Positions 35,330 through 45,610 of a stretch of DNA of 64,000 bases are shown here, piece after piece. Below the pieces are notes generated by a model, which ran no database searches, was not told the origin of the DNA, and saw only the letters and a list, made by a program, of their open reading frames with translations. Each line of letters begins with the position of its first letter. The stretch's first letter is position 1. The stretch spans positions 1,302,001-1,366,000 of the forward strand of contig CP003801.1 in the NCBI GenBank assembly GCA_000299115.1. The letters are read 5' to 3'. The position numbers were made by a program, and so were the translations under genes. Source of the DNA: an alpha proteobacterium HIMB59 (GTDB taxonomy: Bacteria > Pseudomonadota > Alphaproteobacteria > HIMB59).

Positions 35330-35901
35330 ATTTCTTTAGATTTATTGTCTGAAGCATTGGGTTTGACATACATTGCTTTGTTAAATTGAAATTTAATTTC
35401 TTTAAATAATTGTTCTGTATCCTCACCCTGAAAATTTTTTACTAAGAAAAAACCACCTGGTTTTAAGAAAGATTTAATAAATTGAAAAGATAAAAAACTT
35501 AAATTGTAACTATTTGCTTGATCTAGAAATTGATTACCAGATGTGTTTGGGGCTATATCTGATATAATTACATCAAAACAATAATTTTTAGAGACGAAGA
35601 GATCAGAAATTTTATCAAACTCGTTCAAATCAAAATTGTAAAAAGTAAAATTATCATCAAATTTTTCTTCTATGGGAAGGATGTCAACTCCAACTACACT
35701 TTGATTACCACTTTTATTGAGAACATATTGAGTCCAACCACCAGGGCAACATCCAATGTCTAATACTTTAGATGATTTCTTGATAATTTGATGCTTTTTG
35801 TCAATTTCCTCTAATTTGTAATAAGCCCTAGAAATAAGGTCATTTTTCTTCGCTAGTTGGTAAAAATGGTCTTTTTTTCTATTTTTATACCATTGTTTCA
35901 T
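35302..35901 (-). CDS. rlmE: 23S rRNA 2'-O-ribose methyltransferase RlmE
   Basis: Methylates U2552 of 23S rRNA in the late 50S particle. The SAM-binding motif is LDIGCCPGGWTQYVL, the catalytic Asp is in ISDIAPN, Lys in LVKNFQGE, and Glu in SKEIYILG, making up the K-D-K-E set with Lys in the N-terminal RAYYKLEEI region. Length 199 is typical. Confidence 0.95.
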   Translation of the reverse strand: MKQWYKNRKKDHFYQLAKKNDLISRAYYKLEEIDKKHQIIKKSSKVLDIGCCPGGWTQYVLNKSGNQSVVGVDILPIEEKFDDNFTFYNFDLNEFDKISDLFVSKNYCFDVIISDIAPNTSGNQFLDQANSYNLSFLSFQFIKSFLKPGGFFLVKNFQGEDTEQLFKEIKFQFNKAMYVKPNASDNKSKEIYILGLEKK

Positions 35902-35917
35902 TTTATTTATAATCTGA

Positions 35918-35943
35918 TATGAATTCGTCTACATATATTCATA
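35918..35943. promoter_or_regulatory. 7-bp inverted repeat between rlmE and the efflux genes
   Basis: TATGAAT at 35918-35924 and its reverse complement ATTCATA at 35937-35943 are separated by 12 nt in the 60-bp divergent gap. The 19-bp centre-to-centre spacing would suit a dimeric regulator. With this base composition chance is a serious alternative. Confidence 0.25.
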
Positions 35944-35961
35944 GAAAGCCAACATTACATC

Positions 35962-36864
35962 ATGACAAACTCTATTACTAAAATTTTTTTAGCAATATTT
36001 TTTTTTGTTTCACCTCTTTTTGCCTCTGAATGGGGTGAGTCTGAAAAAAATAGTGAAGTTCAATTATTTACTGTCCAAGTGTTAGACTCAGAGGCTTTTG
36101 TTATTAAAGACAGTATTGAATTCAGTTCTACTACAGAAGCCCATCAAAGAATTGAAGTAAAATCTGAAATCATGACTACTGTAGAAGAGGTTTTAAAAAA
36201 AGCGGGAACTTTTGTAAATAAAAATGATCTTGTTATTAGGCTTGATGAATACAATACAAATTTAGAACTCTATAAACTTGACCTTCTCTCAGAAAGTGAA
36301 TTCAAAAAGATTGCACTTTATGCACCTTTTGACGGAATCTTGTTAGATAATCATAAAATTGCTGGAGAATTAGTTATGCCTGGTGAGAGAGTTTATGAGT
36401 TAATTGATCTATCTTCTCTTGAGATTTATGGATATATCAATGAAAATGAAATACTTAATATATCAACTAAAAATGAAGTTGATGTAACTATCCTGGGAGA
36501 AGAAGTACAGGGTTTCATTGATTATGTGTCTCCAATTTCAGATCCAGAGACAAAAACTTTTGAAATTGTTGTTAAAGTTAAAAATAAAGATCTTAGGTAC
36601 AAAGATGGACTCTCATCTATGATCTCTATAAATAAAGGTGAGGTCTTAGCTCACAAAATTTCTCCTTCGATACTTGCCTTAGGCGAAGAAGGTCAGCTAG
36701 GAGTAAAAGTAATAACTAAAGGCAATGAGGTTGAATTTAAAGATATTACAATTATTGAAGATACTTCTGAGTATATGTTAGTTACTGGTTTAAGTGAAAA
36801 AGAAAAAATTATAATCGTTGGCCAACAATACGTGTCAAATGGTGAAAAAGTAAATTTCGAATAA
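35962..36864 (+). CDS. RND efflux periplasmic adaptor, hairpin-less
   Basis: Membrane-fusion-protein family. A signal peptide (about 1-22) is followed by two lipoyl half-motifs (about 60-96 and 116-150), a beta-barrel region (about 150-225) and a membrane-proximal domain ending in VGQQYVSNGEKV. The two lipoyl halves are joined by only about 19 residues (97-115), so the alpha-helical hairpin that normally contacts the outer-membrane channel is missing. Length 300 is short for the family. It stands 6 bp before the RND permease and is surely its partner. Confidence 0.85.
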   Translation: MTNSITKIFLAIFFFVSPLFASEWGESEKNSEVQLFTVQVLDSEAFVIKDSIEFSSTTEAHQRIEVKSEIMTTVEEVLKKAGTFVNKNDLVIRLDEYNTNLELYKLDLLSESEFKKIALYAPFDGILLDNHKIAGELVMPGERVYELIDLSSLEIYGYINENEILNISTKNEVDVTILGEEVQGFIDYVSPISDPETKTFEIVVKVKNKDLRYKDGLSSMISINKGEVLAHKISPSILALGEEGQLGVKVITKGNEVEFKDITIIEDTSEYMLVTGLSEKEKIIIVGQQYVSNGEKVNFE

Positions 36865-36870
36865 AGCAAA

Positions 36871-39800
36871 ATGAATTTAGTCAATATCGCTAGTCAATAT
36901 TACAGAACAACTATATCTATCTTTTTATTTATTATCTTATCCGGATCACTTGTATTTAATAATATTCCAAAGGAATCTTCTCCTGACGTTAACCTTCCTT
37001 ATATATATGTCTCACTAGGTTTAACTGGCATAAGTCCTGAAGACTCTGAGAAGCTTCTTATAAAACCAGTTGAGGACGAAATTTCAAACATAGAAGGTAA
37101 AAAAGAGATGACGAGTACCTCCTATCAAAGTGGTGGTAATATTTTATTAGAATTTAGTGCTGGATTTGACCCAGACCAGGCCTTACTTGATACCAGAGAA
37201 CAAGTTGATCGTGCAAAATCTGAGTTGCCCGATGATGCGGATGAACCTAAGGTTAGTGAAGTTAATATTAGCCTATTCCCCATTTTAGTTGTTTCTATTA
37301 GCGGAGATGCCTCAGAGTTTTTACTCAAAAAAATTTCTAATGATTTAAAAGATAAAATTCAATCTTTACCAAACGTATTAGAAGTAGAAATTGGCGGAGA
37401 AAGAGAAGAGCAATTAGATATAATAATAGATCAAAATAAAATAGAAGCTTATGGTCTTAATCTAAATGAAATTTTAAGTTTTGTTCGATCCAATAATCAA
37501 GTTGTCTCAGCTGGAAATTTAGATACTGGTGATGGTCGATTTGTAATCAAAATTCCAGGCTTGTATGAAAATTTAAATGATATTTTCAATACCCCCATCA
37601 AAGTTAATGACAAAAAAACAATTAAATTTAAAGATATAGCTTCTCTAAAAAGAACTTTTAAAGATCCGGAAAAATTTGCAAGACTTAATGATCAATCAGC
37701 TTTCACTCTTGAAATTTCAAAGAGAATTGGCGCTAACATTGTTGAAACAGTAAACCAAGTGAGAGCGCTAGTAGCTGAAGAGCAAAAGTCATTGCCTTCA
37801 AAAATTAATATTACTTTCTCTGGAGACGAGTCCATTAACATAAAAAATATGCTGGGAGATTTACAAAATAACGTCATTTTCTCTATTCTTTTAGTCATGA
37901 GCGTTGTGATTATCTTTTTAGGTATTCGCTCTAGTCTTCTTGTCGGCCTTGCTGTTCCAGGTTCATTTCTATCTGCAATACTTGTGCTTTACACCTTAGG
38001 CTTCACTGTCAATATGGTTGTTCTTTTTGGACTAATTTTATCTGTTGGCCTCTTAGTTGACGGAGCAGTCGTAGTTGTGGAATACGCTCAGAGAAAAATT
38101 CAAGAGGGTATGGGATTAGCTGATGCATATATTAAAGCCGCATCAAGGATGTCATTGCCTATCATCGCATCAACTTTAACGACAATAGCGGTTTTCGTTC
38201 CGCTATTATTTTGGCCAGGAACTACTGGAGGATTTATGAAATATATACCTATTACTGTAATATCAGTGCTTAGCTCCAGTCTTGTAATGGCTCTGATTGT
38301 TGTTCCTATTATTGGAACACAATCAAATAAAATAAGAAATCTTTTCTTTTTCTTTTTTATACCTATTATTTTATTTGGAATAATTAATTTTATTACCTAT
38401 TCCTTTTTATCCAAATTCCAGTTTGATAAGTATTTAAACTTAGGTATCAAAGCTCTGGCTTCAATTGCCATCGCATTTATTATCTATAAAACATTTAAAT
38501 TTATAAAAGGCAGGGGTTTCCTTCAAACAATCTCAATTCCAAAAATTAGCGCTGATGAAGATGAAGATTTAACTGATATAACAAAAGTAGGTTTTTTTAC
38601 AAAAATTTATTTATTCATTTTAAGGATATGTATTAATCATCCACTAAAAATTGCCGTTGTTGCCATATCTTTACTTATTGGTATCTATGCTGCTTATGGA
38701 AAATATGGGAAGGGTGTAATCTTCTTTCCCTCTGTTGAGGCAGAAAATACAAAAGTAATCGTTTATGCGACTGGTAATCTATCTGTAATTGAAAAAGATC
38801 AATTAGTGAGAAATGTAGAGCAAAAAATTATCCAACTTCAAACTCAAAATAATGAATTTGATTCTATTTACACCACTTCTGGTAATGTTTCTAATAGACA
38901 AGAGAGTTCTCCTGATATCATTGGATTTATTGATATTGAGTTTAAGGATTGGGATAAACGAAGAAAAGCTGATGTATTAATATCAGAAATCAGAGAAGCA
39001 ACCTCTACTATACCCGGAATAAAAGTTGAAACTCGAACCCAAAGGGCTGGTCCTCCAAGGGGAAAGCCTATCGAAATTAATTTAACGTCCAATGATCCTG
39101 CGATCACTATTTCAGAGGTAAAAAGAATTCAAGAATATTTATCCAATATTCAGGGTTTAAAAGATCTAGAGACTTCCCTGCCCTCACCTAGTATTGAGTA
39201 TCAACTCTATGTCAACCGTGAAGAGGCCGCTAAATATGGCGCTAGTATTGCCATTATAGGAAATACTATAAAATTAATAACAGGGGGTTTAAAACTCAGC
39301 GAATTTAGACCTGACGACAGCGATGAATCCATCCCCATTTATTTACGCCTTCCTGAAAATCAAAGAACTATAGACCAGCTAAATAGCATTAAAATCCCTA
39401 CCTCCTCAGGATATGTTCCGATTTCAAATTTTACTGAAATAGAAACGACTCAGGAGACTGGAAATTTAGTCAGGGTTGATCAGAATAGAATTGAAACCAT
39501 AAAATCAGATGTAGTTAGATTTTATCAAACTGACGCTTATGTAAGGCTAATCAAACATTGGCTTGGAATTCAAAAATTTGATATACCCAACAACTTTGGT
39601 CTAGACTTACCTGAGTTTAACTCTGCGGATATTGACCCTAGAGTAAAAGTCTCCTTTAAAGGGGAGGATGAAAGTCAAAAACAATCACAAGATTTTCTTC
39701 AAAAAGCTTTTATGATTGCTATTTTCTTAATGGGAGTAATTTTGCTTACTCAATTCAACAGTTTTAGTAGCGCAATCTTAATATTGTTTGCTGTTATTAT

Positions 39801-40272
39801 GTCAACTGTTGGTGTGGTTTTAGGATTATTAATAACTCAACAACCTTTTGGGATAGTAATGAGTGGAATTGGCGTAATTTCTTTAGCGGGAATTGTGGTT
39901 AATAATAATATTGTCTTAATCGATACTTTTGACAGGTTATTTAAAAAAACAAAGGATGCCAAAGAGGCACTATTGATGACTGGCGCTCAAAGATTAAGGC
40001 CTGTTTTATTAACAACAACAACTACTGTCTTGGGTTTAATGCCGATGGCTTTAAAAATTAATATCGATTTTGTAAACCTTGAATATACTTACAATTCCCC
40101 TGATACTCAATGGTGGGTAGATTTATCTAGAGCGATTATTTTTGGTTTACTTTTTTCAACTTTATTGACTTTATTGGTTACTCCTGCAGCCTTAATGATT
40201 AAGTCTAAATTTTTATCTGGCGATAGGGTTGAAAAATCTAAAAAAGTAAAAAAACAAGTTAAATATAGCTAA
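36871..40272 (+). CDS. RND-type efflux permease (AcrB/HAE family)
   Basis: 1133-residue trimeric inner-membrane pump subunit with the classic two-fold repeat of membrane and porter domains. TM4 reads GLLVDGAVVVVE (Asp397, Gly398), where AcrB has two Asp; in TM10 the AcrB Lys940 position is Asn in IVVNNNIVLID. Two additional hydrophobic stretches (about 490-512 and 525-542) lie between TM6 and TM7, explaining the extra length. Substrate unknown. No TolC-like gene is adjacent. The 3' end overlaps the convergent pssA by 60 bp. Confidence 0.92.
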   Translation: MNLVNIASQYYRTTISIFLFIILSGSLVFNNIPKESSPDVNLPYIYVSLGLTGISPEDSEKLLIKPVEDEISNIEGKKEMTSTSYQSGGNILLEFSAGFDPDQALLDTREQVDRAKSELPDDADEPKVSEVNISLFPILVVSISGDASEFLLKKISNDLKDKIQSLPNVLEVEIGGEREEQLDIIIDQNKIEAYGLNLNEILSFVRSNNQVVSAGNLDTGDGRFVIKIPGLYENLNDIFNTPIKVNDKKTIKFKDIASLKRTFKDPEKFARLNDQSAFTLEISKRIGANIVETVNQVRALVAEEQKSLPSKINITFSGDESINIKNMLGDLQNNVIFSILLVMSVVIIFLGIRSSLLVGLAVPGSFLSAILVLYTLGFTVNMVVLFGLILSVGLLVDGAVVVVEYAQRKIQEGMGLADAYIKAASRMSLPIIASTLTTIAVFVPLLFWPGTTGGFMKYIPITVISVLSSSLVMALIVVPIIGTQSNKIRNLFFFFFIPIILFGIINFITYSFLSKFQFDKYLNLGIKALASIAIAFIIYKTFKFIKGRGFLQTISIPKISADEDEDLTDITKVGFFTKIYLFILRICINHPLKIAVVAISLLIGIYAAYGKYGKGVIFFPSVEAENTKVIVYATGNLSVIEKDQLVRNVEQKIIQLQTQNNEFDSIYTTSGNVSNRQESSPDIIGFIDIEFKDWDKRRKADVLISEIREATSTIPGIKVETRTQRAGPPRGKPIEINLTSNDPAITISEVKRIQEYLSNIQGLKDLETSLPSPSIEYQLYVNREEAAKYGASIAIIGNTIKLITGGLKLSEFRPDDSDESIPIYLRLPENQRTIDQLNSIKIPTSSGYVPISNFTEIETTQETGNLVRVDQNRIETIKSDVVRFYQTDAYVRLIKHWLGIQKFDIPNNFGLDLPEFNSADIDPRVKVSFKGEDESQKQSQDFLQKAFMIAIFLMGVILLTQFNSFSSAILILFAVIMSTVGVVLGLLITQQPFGIVMSGIGVISLAGIVVNNNIVLIDTFDRLFKKTKDAKEALLMTGAQRLRPVLLTTTTTVLGLMPMALKINIDFVNLEYTYNSPDTQWWVDLSRAIIFGLLFSTLLTLLVTPAALMIKSKFLSGDRVEKSKKVKKQVKYS

Positions 40273-40938
40273 CGCTAAATAGGCTATAGCTATTATGAGA
40301 GTAGTTTGCCAAAAATATGTTATCAAAAAGATTAGGACTAATACCACAAAGATCACAACAACTCTGAAATAAAGAGAATTTAATTTAACGCTCTTCAATG
40401 AAGGTGTAGGAACTCTGCTTATCATCATTGCTCCAGAAAAAACAACTAAGAAAGCTGATAAAATTTCTTGATTTATGGGAAAATACTGAAAATCAATAAA
40501 AGTAAAGTACATCGGAATCATTATTATTCCTGCGGCAGCAGGAGAAGGGATACCCACAAAAGTCTTAGATTGCTCTTTCATGTTTTCGATATTAAATCTT
40601 GCCAATCTTAATGCTGCACAAACAGTATAAAACAAGCTAAAGATCCAACCTATTCGTCCTAGTTCAAAAGTATAACAAAGATTAATTAATAGAGATGGGG
40701 CAAGACCAAAACTTATAAAATCTGACAATGAGTCTAGTTCTGCTCCAAATTGACTTGATTTTTTTAATTTTCTTGCAACCCAACCATCAAAAAAATCAAA
40801 AAAAGCAGCAAACATAATCATCAATACAGCTAATTTCCAATTACCTTGTATAGAAAATTTTATTGATGAGATGCCTGCTATTAAAGACATCATTGTAATC
40901 ATATTAGGTATGAATCTTATAAAAGGGTATTCTCTCAT
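40213..40938 (-). CDS. pssA: CDP-diacylglycerol-serine O-phosphatidyltransferase
   Basis: Makes phosphatidylserine in the inner membrane. The CDP-alcohol phosphotransferase motif (D-x2-DG-x2-AR-x8-G-x3-D-x3-D) is complete at residues 48-73: DFFDGWVAR, then G65, D69 and D73. Multiple membrane helices follow. Length 241 fits the alphaproteobacterial type. It follows psd by 10 bp. Confidence 0.95.
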   Translation of the reverse strand: MREYPFIRFIPNMITMMSLIAGISSIKFSIQGNWKLAVLMIMFAAFFDFFDGWVARKLKKSSQFGAELDSLSDFISFGLAPSLLINLCYTFELGRIGWIFSLFYTVCAALRLARFNIENMKEQSKTFVGIPSPAAAGIIMIPMYFTFIDFQYFPINQEILSAFLVVFSGAMMISRVPTPSLKSVKLNSLYFRVVVIFVVLVLIFLITYFWQTTLIIAIAYLALAIFNLFFYFFRFFNPIAR

Positions 40939-40948
40939 AGATTAATTT

Positions 40949-41605
40949 TTAGATTTTTTTAAATTCTCTTTGAGTAAGCTTAGATTTTATATCTTGTGCA
41001 ATTATAGTCTCGCCACCAATACACTGCTGCCCTTCATTAACCAATAACTGAAAATTGTTGGGAAATTCGATATCAACTCTACTTCCAAATTTGATTATAC
41101 CATATCTTTCACCTTGGTTGATATTTTCATTGGGTTTTACATAATTAACAATTCTTCTTGCGATTAGACCGGCAATTTGAGTAACATAAATTAGATTATT
41201 TCCATTTTTTATTGTTATTTTTAGTCTTTCATTCTCATCACTAGCTTTATCTAAAGTGGCATTGATAAACTTACCTTCAATATAGTCAACTTTAGTAACC
41301 TCTCCTGAAATTGGGAGTCTTTGAATGTGAACATTAAAGATGCTAAGAAATATAGAAACTTTTGTATAAAGTTTTTTTCCTTCTTTTATTTCTGTTATGT
41401 TAGTAATCAAACCATCTGCAGGACTAACCAAAATATCATTACCTATTGGAACGACTCTTTCAGGATCTCTAAAAAAATAAAATGTGAAGATTAATAAAAT
41501 TAGTGAAATTATAAAAAGTGGTTTGTAGATAAAGTAAAAAAAGACCACTAATAAAAAAAGTATAATTAAAGCAGCAGAAACCTCTTTATGAAAACGAAAG
41601 TACAT
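40949..41605 (-). CDS. psd: Phosphatidylserine decarboxylase, short type
   Basis: Converts phosphatidylserine to phosphatidylethanolamine. The proenzyme self-cleaves at Gly174-Ser175 in IKFGSRVDI, which makes Ser175 the pyruvoyl residue. N-terminal membrane segments occupy about 11-46, and SPADG and NVHIQRLP are further signatures. The 218-residue length is that of the Psd-A type. psd and pssA together make PE. Confidence 0.95.
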   Translation of the reverse strand: MYFRFHKEVSAALIILFLLVVFFYFIYKPLFIISLILLIFTFYFFRDPERVVPIGNDILVSPADGLITNITEIKEGKKLYTKVSIFLSIFNVHIQRLPISGEVTKVDYIEGKFINATLDKASDENERLKITIKNGNNLIYVTQIAGLIARRIVNYVKPNENINQGERYGIIKFGSRVDIEFPNNFQLLVNEGQQCIGGETIIAQDIKSKLTQREFKKI

Positions 41606-41641
41606 AGGGGTGAATTAATATCTGAAATGCATTATTTGATC

Positions 41642-41672
41642 AATAAAATAGATTTTTTTTACCTATTTTATT
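41642..41672. promoter_or_regulatory. 10-bp perfect inverted repeat in the icd promoter region
   Basis: AATAAAATAG (41642-41651) and CTATTTTATT (41663-41672) are exact reverse complements with 11 nt between. They lie in the 91-bp divergent gap between psd and icd. An extended -10 (TGTTATATG at 41673-41681) follows directly, so the repeat covers the icd -35 region. It could be an operator; AT-only chance pairing cannot be excluded. Confidence 0.35.
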
Positions 41673-41696
41673 TGTTATATGTAAGGTCTTCAAAAC

Positions 41697-42908
41697 ATGT
41701 CAAAAATCAAAGTTAAAAATCCCGTCGTAGAGCTTGATGGTGATGAAATGACCCGAATTATCTGGGATTTCATTAAAAAGAAATTAATCCTGCCTTATTT
41801 AGATATAGAACTTAAATACTATGATCTCTCTGTTCAAAAAAGAGATGATACCAATGATCAAATTACTATCGATGCTGCGAATGCTATTAAGACATATGGT
41901 GTAGGTGTAAAATGTGCAACCATTACTCCAGACGACAATAGAATGAGTGAGTTTAATTTGAAAAAAATGTGGAGATCTCCAAATGGGACTATTCGCAATA
42001 TACTAGATGGAACTGTTTTTAGGCAGCCTATTATTTGTCAAAATATTCCTCGAATTGTTCGAACTTGGAATGATCCTATAGTAGTTGGCAGACATGCTTT
42101 TGGTGATCAATACAGAGCAACAGAAATGCAAATTACTAAGCCAGGGAAACTTTATTTAAAATTCGTTTCTGAAGAAGGTGAAACTTTTGAAGAAGAAGTA
42201 TTTCAATTTCAAAATAATGGTGTTGCGCTATCCATGTATAATTTAGATGATTCTATTAGAGGATTTGCTCGGGCTTGTTTCAATTATGGTTTAAATTTGA
42301 AATGGCCAGTTTATTTATCTACTAAAGATACAATTCTAAAAAAATATGATGGAAGGTTTAAAGAATTATTCCAAGAAGTCTTTGATGCTGAGTTCAAAAA
42401 AAGTTTTGAGGAAAACAATATAATTTATGAGCATCGTTTAATTGATGATTTAGTTGCTTCAGCAATGAAATGGAGTGGAAAATTTGTTTGGGCTTGTAAG
42501 AATTACGATGGAGATGTTCAATCAGACTCTGTCGCGCAAGGATATGGATCTCTTGGTATGATGTCGAGCGTACTCATGACACCAGATGGCAAAACGATAG
42601 AGTCAGAGGCTGCTCATGGCACAGTAACACGACACTATAGACAGCATCAAAAAGGTGAAAAAACTTCTACCAACCCAATTGCATCAATTTTTGCATGGTC
42701 TAAAGGTTTATATTTCAGAGGTCAGTTTGATCATAATCAGGATTTAATGAATTTTGCTAATAACTTGGAGAAAACATGCATCGAAACAGTGGAGTCTGGA
42801 CAAATGACAAAAGATTTAGCAATTCTTGTAAGCCCTGATACCAAATGGATGAACACAGAAGATTTTTTAAGTTGTTTAGATGTAAATCTGCAAAAAAAAC
42901 TTGCCTAA
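41697..42908 (+). CDS. icd: NADP-dependent isocitrate dehydrogenase
   Basis: Oxidative decarboxylation of isocitrate to 2-oxoglutarate. The sequence is of the homodimeric eukaryote-like type common in Alphaproteobacteria: [14 protein letters not shown] at the N-terminus, [15 protein letters not shown] for isocitrate binding, and [20 protein letters not shown] for the cofactor. Length 403 is typical. The 3' end overlaps alaS by 4 bp. Confidence 0.97.
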   Translation: MSKIKVKNPVVELDGDEMTRIIWDFIKKKLILPYLDIELKYYDLSVQKRDDTNDQITIDAANAIKTYGVGVKCATITPDDNRMSEFNLKKMWRSPNGTIRNILDGTVFRQPIICQNIPRIVRTWNDPIVVGRHAFGDQYRATEMQITKPGKLYLKFVSEEGETFEEEVFQFQNNGVALSMYNLDDSIRGFARACFNYGLNLKWPVYLSTKDTILKKYDGRFKELFQEVFDAEFKKSFEENNIIYEHRLIDDLVASAMKWSGKFVWACKNYDGDVQSDSVAQGYGSLGMMSSVLMTPDGKTIESEAAHGTVTRHYRQHQKGEKTSTNPIASIFAWSKGLYFRGQFDHNQDLMNFANNLEKTCIETVESGQMTKDLAILVSPDTKWMNTEDFLSCLDVNLQKKLA

Positions 42909-45571
42909 ATTTGCTCTCGAATGCTAGAAAAAGCCTGATTTATATTGCTTTTTTGATCTCCACCAGCTTGGGCAAAATCCACTCTTCCCCCACCACCCTT
43001 TGAACCAAGATGATCAAATGAGGATTTGATCAAAATCCTAGCATCGTATTTATCAATTAAATCTTTAGTCAAACCAATGATAATAGATACTTTATCTTCA
43101 TTAATAGTTATGCAAGCAAGAATAGAGTTCTGTTTTTCAGATTTAAACTTATCATAAACAGACCTTAATTCTTTAGGAGGGAGACCTTCAATAACTTGAG
43201 TTATGTAATTGACGCCATTAATTTCATCAACAGTGATTTGATTATTACTTTCGCTAGATAAAATTGATTTATTTTTTAAAGTATTTAAATAATTTTCTAA
43301 TTTTTTAATGTAAACAGTTTTGTTGCTATCTTGAAAATTTATCTGACCGGATAGGTCTTTAATTTGTTTTTCTAAATTATTTATATTTTCATTTTGTTGG
43401 ATTTCTAATTTCTCTTTTTCTTTACTTCTAAGTGAAAGATATTCATCAACTTTATCAAATGTAAGGGCCTCAATTCTTCTAACGCCTGAAGAAACGGACT
43501 CTTCATTAATAATAAGAAACTTACTAATTTCAGTAACATCATTTACATGAGTACCTCCACATAATTCTATAGAATATGGATTATTGTTTTTAGATCCAAG
43601 AGTGACAACTCTTACTTCATCTCCATATTTTTCACCAAATAATGCTATCGCACCTGCTTTAATCGCATCCTCTTGAGATTTTATTTCTATATTAGATCTT
43701 GAAGTAGTTTTGATTACTGAATTTACTTCATCTTGAATCTTATTTATATCATCCGAGGATATTTGTTTATTATGACTAAAATCAAATCTTAACTTTTCAG
43801 AATTTACTAAAGAGCCTCTTTGAGCAACATGATTTCCTAATGTATTTCTTAAAGCTGCATGAAGAAGATGGGTAGCTGAGTGATTTTTCATAATTAAAGA
43901 TCTTCTTTCTTCATCGATGGAGAGATCTACATCTTCGCCTACTTTCATACTTCCTGAAATTAATTTTCCAAAATGAATAAAAATACCTTGGGGAGTTTTT
44001 TTTGTATCCGTTACTAAAAATTCTCCATTCTTTGATTTAATTGTACCTGTATCACCTACTTGGCCACCTGACTCGCCGTAAAAGCATGTATTTTCAGTAA
44101 TAATAATGCCTCCCTCACTTGACTGGTCTTCTAAGTAATCGACCTCATTGAAATTTTCTAAAATAGATATGATTTTGGAGTCAATTCTATTTTTTTCATA
44201 ACCATTAAAATTTGTAGGATTATATTTTTTTGCTAACTCAAACCATATTTTTTGAGTTGCGGTATCTCCACTGCCTTTCCATGAGGCTCTGGCCTCTTCT
44301 TTCTGAGCCTCCATAGCTTGATTAAAAGACTCAGTATCAATAACTATATTTTTTGATTTTAAAAAATCTTGAGTTAAATCAAGAGGAAATCCAAAAGTAT
44401 CATATAACTTAAAAGCTACCTTGCCATCCAATGTATTATTTTTAATATTTGGAATTTCTTGGGATAATATGTCTAACCCTTTGGTGAGAGTTTCACGGAA
44501 TCTAACTTCTTCATCTTGTAAAGTCTCCGTGATTAGATCGGCTCTAACATTGAGTTCATCGTAAAACCCGCTCATTAAATTTTGAAGATCTTTGAATATT
44601 TTTGAAAATAAAGGTTCCCGTGAGCCTAACGTATAAGCGTGACGAATACCTCTTCGTAAAATCCTTCTAAGAACATAACCTCTTCCTTCATTTGAGGGTA
44701 TTACCCCATCGGCAATTAAAAAAGAAGATGCTCTTAAATGATCTGCAATAACCCTAAAACTTGCTTTGTTTTTTTCATTTATTTTTGTTTTAATTAATTC
44801 CTGAGTGGCATTAATTATATTGGTAAACAAGTCAGATGAATAATTATCATTACTTCCATTAAGAAGAGCAGTAATTCTTTCCAATCCCATTCCTGTATCT
44901 ACACAAGGTTTTGGTAAATCTATTCTTTTTTGAGGGTCAATCTGCTCATATTGCATAAAAACTAAATTCCATATCTCAATGAAACGGTCACCATCCTCGT
45001 CAGGAGAACCTGGAGGTCCACCAAAATATTTCTCTCCATGATCGAAAAAGATCTCAGAGCAAGGACCACATGGGCCAGTATCTCCCATGGACCAAAAATT
45101 ATCTGAGGTAGAGATCTTAATAATTCTACTATCAGGTAATTTGGCAATCTTTTTCCAGTATTTTTCAGCCTGTTCATCGTCATGGTAAATAGTAACTAAA
45201 AGTTTATCCGGGTTAATTTCATATTTTTTTGTAATTAAATCCCAAGCAAAATAAATTGCCTCTTCTTTGAAATAGTCACCAAATGAAAAGTTACCAAGCA
45301 TTTCAAAAAACGTATGGTGCCTTGTTGTAAAACCTACATTTTCTAAATCATTGTGCTTACCACCTGCTCTTACACATTTTTGTGAAGTTGTAGCTCTTGT
45401 ATAAGATCGTTGTTCTAATCCGGTAAATACATTCTTAAATTGAACCATTCCAGAGTTAGCAAACATTAGGGTTGGGTCATTATCTGGAACAAGAGAACTA
45501 GAACTCACATGGGAGTGTCCTTGGTCTTTAAAATAATCAATAAAAGTATTTCTTACTTGGTTAGAAATCAT
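42905..45571 (-). CDS. alaS: Alanyl-tRNA synthetase
   Basis: Class II synthetase of 888 residues with catalytic, editing and C-terminal domains. The N-terminus reads [12 protein letters not shown], the editing domain carries the zinc motif [11 protein letters not shown] and CGGTHV, and the C-terminal part has a DHHA1-like [16 protein letters not shown]. It lies downstream of recA, the usual alphaproteobacterial arrangement, with 39 bp between. Confidence 0.97.
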   Translation of the reverse strand: MISNQVRNTFIDYFKDQGHSHVSSSSLVPDNDPTLMFANSGMVQFKNVFTGLEQRSYTRATTSQKCVRAGGKHNDLENVGFTTRHHTFFEMLGNFSFGDYFKEEAIYFAWDLITKKYEINPDKLLVTIYHDDEQAEKYWKKIAKLPDSRIIKISTSDNFWSMGDTGPCGPCSEIFFDHGEKYFGGPPGSPDEDGDRFIEIWNLVFMQYEQIDPQKRIDLPKPCVDTGMGLERITALLNGSNDNYSSDLFTNIINATQELIKTKINEKNKASFRVIADHLRASSFLIADGVIPSNEGRGYVLRRILRRGIRHAYTLGSREPLFSKIFKDLQNLMSGFYDELNVRADLITETLQDEEVRFRETLTKGLDILSQEIPNIKNNTLDGKVAFKLYDTFGFPLDLTQDFLKSKNIVIDTESFNQAMEAQKEEARASWKGSGDTATQKIWFELAKKYNPTNFNGYEKNRIDSKIISILENFNEVDYLEDQSSEGGIIITENTCFYGESGGQVGDTGTIKSKNGEFLVTDTKKTPQGIFIHFGKLISGSMKVGEDVDLSIDEERRSLIMKNHSATHLLHAALRNTLGNHVAQRGSLVNSEKLRFDFSHNKQISSDDINKIQDEVNSVIKTTSRSNIEIKSQEDAIKAGAIALFGEKYGDEVRVVTLGSKNNNPYSIELCGGTHVNDVTEISKFLIINEESVSSGVRRIEALTFDKVDEYLSLRSKEKEKLEIQQNENINNLEKQIKDLSGQINFQDSNKTVYIKKLENYLNTLKNKSILSSESNNQITVDEINGVNYITQVIEGLPPKELRSVYDKFKSEKQNSILACITINEDKVSIIIGLTKDLIDKYDARILIKSSFDHLGSKGGGGRVDFAQAGGDQKSNINQAFSSIREQI

Positions 45572-45610
45572 AACCTAGCAATATAGATTAATTTATTTGA
45601 AAATTAATAC

